Assembly (NCBI GenBank): GCA_964461295.1
Contig: CAYWTX010000420.1
Span: 1-5,885 of the forward strand
Direction: 5' to 3'
Source: CAYWTX01 sp964461295
Lineage (GTDB): Bacteria; Planctomycetota; Phycisphaerae; SM23-33
DNA length: 5,885 nt
The notes beneath the pieces are model-generated. The model was not told the DNA's origin and made no database searches. It saw nothing but the letters and a program-made list of their open reading frames with translations. Of the stretch, positions 1-5,795 are shown piece after piece (position 1 is the stretch's first letter; the number at the start of each line of letters is the position of its first letter). Made by a program: the position numbers and the translations under genes.

Positions 1-183
1 GGCGACTACCAGGGCCTGTACAAGTTCCTGCTGGCCCTGGAGGGCCAGCCCCGGATCATGCGGGTCCGCCAGATGTCGCTGAAGGAAATGCCCGCCCAGA
101 AGGGCGCGGTGTCGGCCGAAATGGAAATCTCCATCTTCTTCGAGGAAGGCCAGGGCAGCAAACCATGTACGAAGAAGGCGTAA
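1..183 (+). CDS. pilO: PilO-like type IV pilus inner-membrane alignment protein, C-terminal part (5' truncated by window)
   Basis: Frame 1 is open from the first base to TAA at 181-183 and gives the last 60 residues of a protein whose start lies outside the window. The visible part has the pattern of the PilO C-terminal ferredoxin-like fold: GDYQGLYKFLLALEGQPRI, then a beta-strand pair ending AEMEISIFFEEG. In PilO proteins this Gly-x-Tyr/Phe...Phe-Leu-x-x-Leu-Glu segment belongs to the periplasmic domain that dimerises with PilN and contacts PilP. The family role is to link the cytoplasmic PilM/PilC platform to the outer-membrane secretin. The next gene starts inside this one (ATG at 165), so the two are probably translationally coupled. 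GspM of a type II system is the main alternative; PilT downstream makes PilO more likely. Family assignment is from pattern recognition on a short fragment. Confidence 0.72.
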   Translation, partial: GDYQGLYKFLLALEGQPRIMRVRQMSLKEMPAQKGAVSAEMEISIFFEEGQGSKPCTKKA

Positions 184-830
184 AGCCCCCGCCGATCCCG
201 GCGGCGCCGGAGCCGCCGGCCCTCGCCGAGTCCCCGCCCGCCATGGCCGTGGCGATCTTGCCGCCCGGCAGCGGCCGAGGGCGTGGCGAGTTCCTCACGC
301 GAGGCAATGTCGTCCTGCTGGCGCTCTACGTCGGCGGCTTCGGCGGCATGTGGCTGCTGGGACGCCAGGCCGGCGGGCCCAACAAGGCCCTCGCCCAACA
401 GAGAAACATGCACGCCAAGGTCGAGTCGGCCCTGAGCCTGCTGGAAGCCACACCCTCCGGCGGCGCGGCGTCCACCGCCAAGGGCATCGTCAGCGAGTTC
501 TACATGGCCGCCAAGCAGCGCCAACTGGAGGCCGAGCTGCTGCCCAAGAACCCCTTCGTGTTCCAGCCGACCAACGTGGAGGCCAAGCCCGTCGAGCCGG
601 AGAAGCCCAAGCTCGAGGCCGCCCCCGACGAAGACGAGAAGTACGCGATGGCGGCGATCAAGAGCCTTCGCCTTCAATCGGTGCTGATGGGCAAGCAGAC
701 GGTGGCGGTGATCTCGAACAACATGCTGACCGAGGGCCAGAAGGTCGGCCCGTGGACGGTCAGCCGCATCGGGGCTCGCGAAGTCGAGCTGACGTGGAAG
801 GAAAAGACGCACCTGCTGAAGATGCCGTAA
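165..830 (+). CDS. PilP/GspC-like inner-membrane pilus assembly protein
   Basis: A 221-residue protein with three parts. Residues 1-47 are a proline/alanine-rich cytoplasmic tail. Residues about 48-66 (NVVLLALYVGGFGGMWLLG) form one membrane anchor. A long periplasmic linker, charged and proline-rich around 125-160, leads to a small C-terminal beta domain at about 163-220. That domain reads SLRLQSVLMGKQTVAVISNN followed by EGQKVGPWTVSRI and a final beta strand. The Leu-x-Gly-x5-Ala-x-Ile...Glu-Gly-Gln-x-Val-Gly...Val-x-x-Ile pattern resembles the homology-region domain of GspC and the beta domain of PilP, which join the inner-membrane complex to the secretin. Unlike classical PilP there is no lipobox; topology is GspC-like. 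ATG 165 overlaps pilO by 19 bases and lacks a well-spaced Shine-Dalgarno (GAGGAAGG at 142-149 is too far), consistent with coupling to pilO termination. ATG 243 is an alternative start that keeps the membrane segment. The fold assignment is inferred from sequence pattern and position. Confidence 0.7.
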   Translation: MYEEGVKPPPIPAAPEPPALAESPPAMAVAILPPGSGRGRGEFLTRGNVVLLALYVGGFGGMWLLGRQAGGPNKALAQQRNMHAKVESALSLLEATPSGGAASTAKGIVSEFYMAAKQRQLEAELLPKNPFVFQPTNVEAKPVEPEKPKLEAAPDEDEKYAMAAIKSLRLQSVLMGKQTVAVISNNMLTEGQKVGPWTVSRIGAREVELTWKEKTHLLKMP

Positions 831-837
831 GAAGCGG

Positions 838-992
838 CCAGCTTCCAGCTTCCAGTAAGACAGAGAGAAGGTGGCCCGTTTGTAGTACCGCCGTAAGGCG
901 GAATCCCGGCACACCTTCGACGAGACGGGAACCGCCTTACGGCGGTACTACGAACGAAGTCGGGCTCCCTCTTGCTGGAAGCTGGAAGCTGG
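838..992. repeat. Nested inverted-repeat element in the pilP-like/pilB spacer
   Basis: The 190-base spacer is filled by a symmetrical element. Its outer arms are an exact 18-bp inverted repeat: CCAGCTTCCAGCTTCCAG at 838-855 against its complement at 975-992. A second, longer inverted pair sits inside (877-901 with 932-956). Outside the right arm only 28 bases remain before the pilB start codon. No ORF, promoter or U-tract terminator is evident. The symmetry suggests a MITE- or REPIN-type non-autonomous element rather than a gene. Confidence 0.8.
877..956. repeat. GTAG-type REPIN-like inverted hairpin pair
   Basis: GTAGTACCGCCGTAAGGCGG at 882-901 is matched base for base by its reverse complement at 932-951. 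The pairing continues outward to 877/956 with one G-T mismatch. Each arm is itself a small hairpin (CCGCC, four-base loop, GGCGG) with GTAG at its 5' side. A conserved GTAG or GGAG tetranucleotide before a hairpin is the hallmark described for REP sequences, and two REPs in inverted orientation make a REPIN. No RAYT transposase, the enzyme associated with such elements, lies in the window, so the REPIN name is an inference from architecture. Confidence 0.65.
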
Positions 993-1001
993 TAGCTGGA
1001 A
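974..1001 (+). repeat. Heptanucleotide tandem repeat, four copies of GCTGGAA
   Basis: Four consecutive 7-bp units run from 974 to 1001; the third carries a single change (GCTGGTA). Two inverted units (GCTTCCA) lie at 841-854, so this array forms the right end of the outer inverted repeat and then extends past it. It stops ten bases before the pilB Shine-Dalgarno. Confidence 0.8.
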
Positions 1002-1010
1002 GCTTGTCTT

Positions 1011-1015
1011 GGAGG
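1011..1015 (+). promoter_or_regulatory. Ribosome binding site of pilB
   Basis: GGAGG lies five bases before GTG 1021 and decides the pilB start. An in-frame TTG at 1009 overlaps this site and has no ribosome binding site of its own, so it is rejected as the start. Confidence 0.75.
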
Positions 1016-1020
1016 ATTGC

Positions 1021-2820
1021 GTGGCGAAGGACGTGGAAAGCCACAGCCAGGCCGCAACGCTCCCGGCGCCCGCCGCGCGCGAGGAGTCGCCGTTCGCCGA
1101 CAACATCTGGCAGCCGGCGGCCCAGGAAGCCAACGTCCGCGGCCCGGAGCGCATCCTCCTGGAGGCCGGGCGCGTCACGCGCGAGCAGATCGAAAAGGCC
1201 CGCCAGCGTCAGCAGGCCAACCCCCGCGCCAGCCTCCTGGACATGCTCGTCCAGGCCGGCGTGCTCAACGACGTGGAGGCCCTCCAGGCCGTCGCCAAGT
1301 ACTTCAAGCTCCCCTTCCTCCGCATCCAGTCGGCCGAGGTCGACGCCGGCGCCTTCGCGATGCTCCCGGTCGCCTACCTCAGGGCCAAAATGGTTCTGCC
1401 CGTCGGGCGCGGCGACCAGGGCGTCTGCGTCGCCCTCTCCGACCCGGCCGACATCTTCCTCATCGACGACCTCAAGCATCGCCTCAAAGGCCGCGTCCAG
1501 CTTGCCGTCGCCACGCCCGGCGACATCGTCAAGGCGATCGAGGACCTTTCGGCGGACCCGACCCAGCAGGTCGACGACATCATCAAGGACATTTCAGAGG
1601 ACTCCGTCGAGGTCGTCGACAAGCAGTCGGAGGAAGTCGCCGATCTGGAGATGCTGGCCGGGGAAAGCCCCGTCATCCGGTACGTGAACTACCTGATTTC
1701 ATCGGCCGTGCGCGACGGAGCCAGCGACATCCACATCGAGCCGCAGGAGAAGAGGCTGCGGATTCGCTACCGCATCGACGGCATTCTGTTCGACCAGCAG
1801 GCCCCGCCGGGCAAGATGCACGCGGCGATCATCTCGCGTCTGAAGATCATGGCGAACCTGGACATCGCGGAGCGTCGGCTGCCGCAGGACGGGCGCATCC
1901 GCGCCTGCGTGCACGGGCGCACGGTGGACCTGCGCGTCTCGATCCTCCCGATCATCCACGGCGAGAAGTGCGTCATCCGCATCCTGGACAACCGCTCGAT
2001 CAGCGTGGGCCTGGAGAACCTCGGCATGGAGGCCGACACGCTGGAGACGTTCCAGCGGCACATTCTTCAGCCGCACGGCATCGTGCTGGTGACGGGGCCC
2101 ACCGGCAGCGGCAAGAGCACGACGCTGTACAGCGGCATGCAGATCATGGACGGCGACAAGCTGAACATCTCCACCGTGGAAGACCCGGTGGAGTACGAAC
2201 TGGGCTTCTGCAACCAGGTGCACGTGAACGACGCCATCGGGATGAGCTTCTCCACCGCCCTGCGCAGATTGCTGCGCCAGGACCCCGACGTGATCATGGT
2301 GGGCGAAATCCGCGACGCCGAGACGGCGCGCATCGCCATCCAGGCCGCCCTCACCGGGCACATGGTGCTGTCCACCCTGCACACCAACGACGCCCCCTCC
2401 AGCATCACGCGGCTGACGAACATCGGCATCGAGCCGTTCCTGATCTCGGCGGCGGTAAACGCCTGCCTCGCCCAACGGCTGGTGCGGAAGGTCTGCGGGG
2501 GCTGCAAGCAGCCGGTGACGTCGCTGCGCGAGAGCGAGAAGCGATACCTCGAGAAGGTGGGCGCGTCGGCGAAGGAGTTCTTCCAGGGCGTCGGCTGCGA
2601 ACGCTGCCGCCAGACCGGCTACAAGGGCCGCGTCGGCATCTACGAGGTGATGGAGGTCTCGCCGGAGATCCGCGACCTCATCGCCAGGGGCCCGACGCTG
2701 AACGAACTTCGGGCGGCCGCCAAGGCCTCCGGCATGCGGACGCTGCGCGAGGACGGCCTGCTGAAGGCGGCGGCCGGGCGAACCACGATCGAGGAGATCA
2801 TGCGGGTGACGGAGACATAG
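1021..2820 (+). CDS. pilB: Type IV pilus extension ATPase PilB (GspE/PulE family)
   Basis: A 599-residue cytoplasmic hexameric ATPase, near the usual PilB length, that drives pilin polymerisation through the PilC platform. An N-terminal GspE/MshEN-type domain spans about residues 43-150. An acidic linker (about 185-210) leads to the N2 domain with the motif SDIHIEP (235-241). The core has Walker A GPTGSGKST (359-367, Lys365), the Asp box EDPVEYE (387-393), Walker B with VGEIRD (427-432, Glu429) and a His box LSTLHT (450-455). Four cysteines, C492xxC495 and C526xxC529, form the zinc-binding tetracysteine site of PilB/GspE proteins, which PilT lacks. All catalytic residues are present. The start is GTG 1021 on the strength of GGAGG at 1011-1015. 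GspE of a type II system is the alternative; the neighbouring pilT favours PilB. After the TAG stop the same frame stays open through the downstream repeats to TAA at 3034-3036. Confidence 0.93.
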   Translation: MAKDVESHSQAATLPAPAAREESPFADNIWQPAAQEANVRGPERILLEAGRVTREQIEKARQRQQANPRASLLDMLVQAGVLNDVEALQAVAKYFKLPFLRIQSAEVDAGAFAMLPVAYLRAKMVLPVGRGDQGVCVALSDPADIFLIDDLKHRLKGRVQLAVATPGDIVKAIEDLSADPTQQVDDIIKDISEDSVEVVDKQSEEVADLEMLAGESPVIRYVNYLISSAVRDGASDIHIEPQEKRLRIRYRIDGILFDQQAPPGKMHAAIISRLKIMANLDIAERRLPQDGRIRACVHGRTVDLRVSILPIIHGEKCVIRILDNRSISVGLENLGMEADTLETFQRHILQPHGIVLVTGPTGSGKSTTLYSGMQIMDGDKLNISTVEDPVEYELGFCNQVHVNDAIGMSFSTALRRLLRQDPDVIMVGEIRDAETARIAIQAALTGHMVLSTLHTNDAPSSITRLTNIGIEPFLISAAVNACLAQRLVRKVCGGCKQPVTSLRESEKRYLEKVGASAKEFFQGVGCERCRQTGYKGRVGIYEVMEVSPEIRDLIARGPTLNELRAAAKASGMRTLREDGLLKAAAGRTTIEEIMRVTET

Positions 2821-2832
2821 AGGTACGGCGGT

Positions 2833-2964
2833 CCATTCGCGGAAGCGGAAAGCGGTCCATCCGCGGAAGCGGAAAGCGCTCCATTCGCGGAAGCGGAAAA
2901 CGGTCCATTCGCGGAAGCGGAAAGCGGTCCATCCGCGGAAGCGGAAAGCGGTCCATTCGCGGAA
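2833..2964 (+). repeat. 24-bp tandem repeat array, five full units plus a half unit
   Basis: Five head-to-tail 24-bp units (2833-2856, 2857-2880, 2881-2904, 2905-2928, 2929-2952) begin 12 bases after the pilB stop. Each has the core GCGGAAGCGGAAAGCGG and differs from the others at only one or two positions, for example CCATTC versus CCATCC. A sixth unit begins at 2953 but after CCATTCGCGGAA passes directly into the palindromic element. There are no spacers, so it is not a CRISPR array. The open frames through it on both strands are by-products of a unit divisible by three. Confidence 0.92.
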
Positions 2965-3098
2965 GGAACGGAGCCGGGGCGTGTCGCCCCGGTCGGATAC
3001 GGACCGGGAACGGCGTCCGTCGCGACCGCGCAGTAACCGGTTTCCGATCCGGACGCGACCGGGGCGGCACGCCCCGGCTCCGTTCCTTCCGCGAATGG
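2953..3098. repeat. 146-bp palindromic REPIN-like element, GGAG family, copy A
   Basis: Bases 2953-2994 pair with 3057-3098: 42 positions with a single T-G wobble, at 2984/3067. Each arm contains its own hairpin, CCGGGGCG with a three-base loop and CGCCCCGG (2974-2992 and 3059-3077), with GGAG at 2970-2973 and its complement at 3078-3081. The centre is also partly complementary (3000-3011 against 3040-3051, imperfect) and holds a small ACGGAC/GTCCGT stem at 2999-3020. Two inverted GGAG-hairpins with an intervening linker match REPIN architecture. The element ends 25 bases before pilT and could fold in the pilB-pilT transcript. No U-tract follows either hairpin, so a simple intrinsic terminator is unlikely. 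Confidence 0.85.
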
Positions 3099-3112
3099 TG
3101 CGGTCTATCGAC

Positions 3113-3117
3113 GAGGG
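3113..3117 (+). promoter_or_regulatory. Ribosome binding site of pilT
   Basis: GAGGG lies six bases before ATG 3124, between the end of the palindrome and the start codon. It supports this start. Confidence 0.7.
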
Positions 3118-3123
3118 AACGTT

Positions 3124-4185
3124 ATGTCGAACCTGAAGGACATCCTGCGGGCGGGCTTCGAGGCCGGGGCGAGCGACGTGCACCTGGTGCCGCCCCTGCC
3201 GCCTCAATTCCGCATCAACACCGTGCTGGCCTCGGCGGCGCCCTTCGGGCCGCTGACGCCCGGGGACACGCTGGGCTACGTGAAGGAGATGCTCGCGCCG
3301 CACCTGTTGCAGCGGCTGGAGGAGAGGCGCGACGTGGACTTCTCGACCGTGGTGGAAGGGCTGGCCCGCTTCCGCGTGAACGCCCACTACCAGCGCGGCG
3401 AGGTGTCGATCGCCTTCCGCGCCATCGCCGACCGCGTGCCCCCGCTGGCCAGTCTCAACCTGCCGCCGGTCGTTTCCTCGCTGGTGGACCTGCCGCGCGG
3501 GCTGGTGCTGGTCACCGGCCCCACCGGCAGCGGCAAGAGCACCTCGCTGGCGGCAATGATCGACGCCATGAACCACAAGTACCGCCACCACATCATCACG
3601 CTGGAGGACCCCGTCGAATACGAGTTCCACAGCGACAAGTGCGTCATCGAGCAGCGTGAACTGGGCATCGACGTGCCCGACTTCGCCAGCGGGCTGCGGC
3701 ACGCCCTGCGGCAGGACCCCGACATCATCCTCGTCGGCGAAATGCGCGACCTGGAAACCATCGCCGCCGCCATCACCGCCGCCGAGACAGGCCACCTCGT
3801 GCTGTCCACGCTGCACACGCAGAACGCTCACCAGACCATCGAGCGCATCATCGACGTCTACCCGCCCGAACAGCAGAACCAGATCCGCGCGATGCTGGCC
3901 AACACGCTCCAGGCCGTCGTCAGCATGACCCTGCTGAAGCGCCAGGACAAACCCGGCATGGTGCCCGCCTGCGAGATCATGATCTGCACCTCCGCCGTGC
4001 GGAACTGCATCCGCGAAAACCGCATTCACGAGATTCCCAACGTCATCGAGACCAACCGCGCCCGCGGCATGTGCACGCTGGACGACTCGATCAAGAACCT
4101 CTACCTCAACCGGATCATCGGCTGGGACCAGGCCGTCGCGAAGGCCGCCCGGCCCGACGCGCTGCACCGCGCGCTGAGCGCGTGA
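3124..4185 (+). CDS. pilT: Type IV pilus retraction ATPase PilT
   Basis: A 353-residue cytoplasmic ATPase, close to the usual PilT length, that powers pilus depolymerisation for twitching and DNA or phage uptake. The N-terminal PAS-like domain opens with GASDVHL. The core has Walker A GPTGSGKST (132-140, Lys138), the Asp-box motif LEDPVEYEF, Walker B LVGEMRDLE (203-211, Glu206) and the His box LSTLHT (227-232). AVRNCIRE at 291-298 corresponds to the PilT-specific AIRNLIRE motif needed for retraction and separates it from PilB and GspE. No zinc tetracysteine is present, as expected. ATG 3124 has a good ribosome binding site. It is followed by pilC after a 140-base repeat-containing spacer and is preceded by the palindrome. 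The ATPase is complete with no sign of decay. PilU is a less likely alternative, because a lone PilT-type gene between pilB and pilC is usually pilT. Confidence 0.95.
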   Translation: MSNLKDILRAGFEAGASDVHLVPPLPPQFRINTVLASAAPFGPLTPGDTLGYVKEMLAPHLLQRLEERRDVDFSTVVEGLARFRVNAHYQRGEVSIAFRAIADRVPPLASLNLPPVVSSLVDLPRGLVLVTGPTGSGKSTSLAAMIDAMNHKYRHHIITLEDPVEYEFHSDKCVIEQRELGIDVPDFASGLRHALRQDPDIILVGEMRDLETIAAAITAAETGHLVLSTLHTQNAHQTIERIIDVYPPEQQNQIRAMLANTLQAVVSMTLLKRQDKPGMVPACEIMICTSAVRNCIRENRIHEIPNVIETNRARGMCTLDDSIKNLYLNRIIGWDQAVAKAARPDALHRALSA

Positions 4186-4197
4186 GCGCGAGAAAGG

Positions 4198-4251
4198 CGC
4201 CTTCGTGCGCGGAGGCAACGGAGACGCCTTCGCACGCGGAAGGAACGGAGC
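4198..4251 (+). repeat. 27-bp tandem repeat, two units
   Basis: Units 4198-4224 and 4225-4251 share 22 of 27 positions (CGCCTTCG, then GCGGA and ACGGAG). The second unit runs directly into the GGAG hairpin. A more degenerate third unit may lie at 4290-4317, where CGCACGCGAAAGG at 4294-4306 matches 4231-4243 at 12 of 13 bases. It starts 12 bases after the pilT stop. Confidence 0.65.
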
Positions 4252-4277
4252 CGGGGCGTGCCGCCCCGGTCGGGTAC
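4236..4277 (+). repeat. Solo GGAG hairpin repeat, copy B
   Basis: GCGGAAGGAACGGAG followed by the hairpin CCGGGGCG-TGC-CGCCCCGG (4251-4269) and CGGGTAC repeats the left arm of the copy A palindrome almost exactly. Similarity then stops, apart from a short AGTAAC tract that may mark an internal deletion. There is no inverted partner, so this resembles a singlet REP rather than a full REPIN. Confidence 0.8.
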
Positions 4278-4312
4278 TGGTAGTAACGGCGCCCGCACGC
4301 GAAAGGCATTCT

Positions 4313-4316
4313 GGAG
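4313..4316 (+). promoter_or_regulatory. Ribosome binding site of pilC
   Basis: GGAG lies nine bases before ATG 4326. It falls within a possible third, degenerate copy of the 27-bp repeat, so the pilC translation signal may be repeat-derived. Confidence 0.6.
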
Positions 4317-4325
4317 CGAACCATC

Positions 4326-5552
4326 ATGGCTGCATACAACTACGAAGTCCGCAATGCCGGCGGGCAGGTCCAGACCGGCGCGATCCAGGCGCCCAGCCTG
4401 CTGGAGGCCACCAATCTGCTCCGCGTGCAGGGCACGGTGCTGAGCATCACCCCCGCGGCCGGGGGAGTCGCCGGCGCCTACGAGCGGATGCGGGCGGTCA
4501 GCTTCCAGATGGGTCCCAGCCTCAAGGACGTGCTGGCCTTCACCAACCAGCTTGCCGTGATGATCAAGGCGGGCATCAACATTCGCGCGGCCATTTCGGG
4601 CATCGCCGAGGGCGTCAGGAACGACAAGTTCCGCGGCACGCTCTACCAGATCAAGGCGGACGTGGAAAGCGGCCAGCCGTTCTCCACCGCCCTGGCGCGG
4701 CATCCGAAGGTGTTCTCGCCGCTGTACGTCAACATGGTGCGGGCGTCGGAACTGTCGGGCAACCTCTCGCACATGCTGGAGCGCCTGGCCGATTACCTCG
4801 ACCACCAGGCCGACACGCGCCGCATGGTGATCGGCGCGATGATCTACCCGTGCATCATCGCCGTGATGGCGGTGGTGACGACCATCGTGCTGCTGACGTT
4901 CGTGCTCCCCAAGCTCATGCCGCTGTTCAAGGGCAAGGAGCAGCACCTGCCTGGGATCACCAAGTTCGTCATGGGCCTCAGCGGCCTGCTGACGCACTAC
5001 TGGTGGCTGCTGCTGCTGATCGCGGTGTTCCTGGTGGCCGTGCTGATCGCGTTCATCCACACGCAATTCGGGCGGCGCGCCTGGGACGCCTTCAAGCTCA
5101 AGATGCCCCTGCTCAGCCGCATGTGCCGCGCCCTGTACATCTCCAACAGCCTCAGCACGATGGGCGAACTGGTCTCCGCCGGCGTGCCCATGCTGGAGAC
5201 GATCGGCATCACCTCCGACGTCTCGGGCAACGTACACTTCAAGGACATGTGGCGCCGGGTGCACGACTCGGTGCAGCAGGGGGGCAAGATCGTCGAGCCG
5301 CTCACAAGCCAGCGGCTCCTGCCGTCCAACGTGGTGCAGATGGTCGCCGCCGGAGAGGAGTCGGGCAACCTCGGCGTGGTGCTGCGCGACGTGTCGGCGT
5401 TCTACCAGCGCGAGCTGCGCGCGACGGTCAAGGCCGTCACGAGCATGATCGAGCCGCTCATGATGGTCGTCATGGGCGCCATCGTCGGCGTCATCGTCGC
5501 CAGCATCCTGCTGCCGATCTTCAAGCTTTCGACCGTCATGGCGAAAGGGTGA
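4326..5552 (+). CDS. pilC: Type IV pilus inner-membrane platform protein PilC (GspF family)
   Basis: A 408-residue polytopic membrane protein of normal family length. It sits at the centre of the pilus motor, where PilB and PilT act on it in turn to add or remove pilins. The N-terminus (YNYEVRNAGGQVQTGAI) is the characteristic start of PilC/GspF proteins. Two GspF domains follow: the first at about 66-190, with FTNQLAVMIKAG and the helical SELSGNLSHML, and the second at about 268-395, with ISNSLSTMGELVSAGVPML and the matching GEESGNLGVVL. The internal duplication is the family signature. Three hydrophobic segments lie at about 168-195, 224-245 and 374-398. ATG 4326 has GGAG nine bases upstream. 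It is the last gene in the window; the TGA is followed by repeats rather than by another start codon. Confidence 0.95.
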   Translation: MAAYNYEVRNAGGQVQTGAIQAPSLLEATNLLRVQGTVLSITPAAGGVAGAYERMRAVSFQMGPSLKDVLAFTNQLAVMIKAGINIRAAISGIAEGVRNDKFRGTLYQIKADVESGQPFSTALARHPKVFSPLYVNMVRASELSGNLSHMLERLADYLDHQADTRRMVIGAMIYPCIIAVMAVVTTIVLLTFVLPKLMPLFKGKEQHLPGITKFVMGLSGLLTHYWWLLLLIAVFLVAVLIAFIHTQFGRRAWDAFKLKMPLLSRMCRALYISNSLSTMGELVSAGVPMLETIGITSDVSGNVHFKDMWRRVHDSVQQGGKIVEPLTSQRLLPSNVVQMVAAGEESGNLGVVLRDVSAFYQRELRATVKAVTSMIEPLMMVVMGAIVGVIVASILLPIFKLSTVMAKG

Positions 5553-5580
5553 GAACCCGCCGTTCGGGGAAGGGGCCCGC

Positions 5581-5640
5581 CCCCGCGCGCGGAACAGGTA
5601 AAAGACACGCCCCCGCGCGCGGAACAGATGAAAGACACGC
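5581..5640 (+). repeat. 30-bp tandem repeat, two units (third copy at 5759-5788)
   Basis: Units 5581-5610 and 5611-5640 share CCCCGCGCGCGGAACAG and AAAGACACGC and differ only at GTA versus ATG in the middle. A third copy at 5759-5788 is identical to the second. The last unit at each site runs into a GGAG hairpin copy. Confidence 0.9.
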
Positions 5641-5647
5641 CCCGAGA

Positions 5648-5754
5648 GCGGAAGGGACGGAGCCGGGGCGTGTCGCCCCGGTCGGGTACGGACCGGCGAT
5701 GGCGTCCGTCGCGATCGCCTAGTAACCGGTCTCCGATCCGAACCCAACCGGGGC
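5648..5754 (+). repeat. GGAG hairpin repeat, copy C
   Basis: The sequence matches copy A from GCGGAAGG through the hairpin (5663-5681), the ACGGAC/GTCCGT stem (5688-5709) and AGTAACCGGT to CCGATCCG. It then reaches ACCGGGGC (5747-5754), the first bases of the right-hand inverted hairpin. There it breaks off into the next 30-bp unit, so this is a REPIN-like element with its right arm truncated. Confidence 0.82.
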
Positions 5755-5795
5755 CCGCCCCCGCGCGCGGAACAGATGAAAGACACGCCCCGAAG

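Noticed and set aside
6..914. 302-codon minus-strand ORF opposite pilO and the pilP-like gene
   Set aside because: It lies antisense to well-supported genes, has low-complexity His/Arg/Gly/Leu-rich composition typical of GC-rich shadow frames, and runs into the inverted repeat.
2833..2964. CRISPR array
   Set aside because: The units are contiguous with no spacers, and no cas genes are nearby.
2974..2992. Intrinsic terminator after pilB (and the equivalent hairpins at 4251, 5663 and 5811)
   Set aside because: The stems are strong but none is followed by a T-rich tract, and the same hairpin recurs in inverted orientation as part of a repeat.
2798..3070. Minus-strand ORF encoding MDRFPLPR repeats
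   Set aside because: It is a direct translation of the 24-bp DNA repeat, overlaps the pilB end, and shows no supporting context.
1017..3659. 880-codon + strand ORF in another frame across pilB and pilT
   Set aside because: It overlaps two clear genes out of frame and is Arg/Pro/Gly-rich; the SIRGSGKR repeats are only the translated 24-bp array.
1021..4185. pilB and pilT as a recent gene duplication
   Set aside because: Their similarity is the ancient family relationship; they differ in N-terminal domains, the zinc site and the PilT-specific motif.
1699..4218. 839-codon minus-strand ORF spanning pilB, the repeats and pilT
   Set aside because: It is antisense to two complete ATPases and reads through tandem repeats; its length comes from the high GC content, not from coding constraint.
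5711..5718. GCGATCGC octamer (HIP1-like)
   Set aside because: It occurs once and only in copy C; copies A and D have GCGACCGC and GCGAACGC, so it is a chance variant of the repeat linker.
4101..5786. 561-codon minus-strand ORF opposite pilC
   Set aside because: It is antisense to an intact PilC with normal membrane topology and has shadow-type composition.
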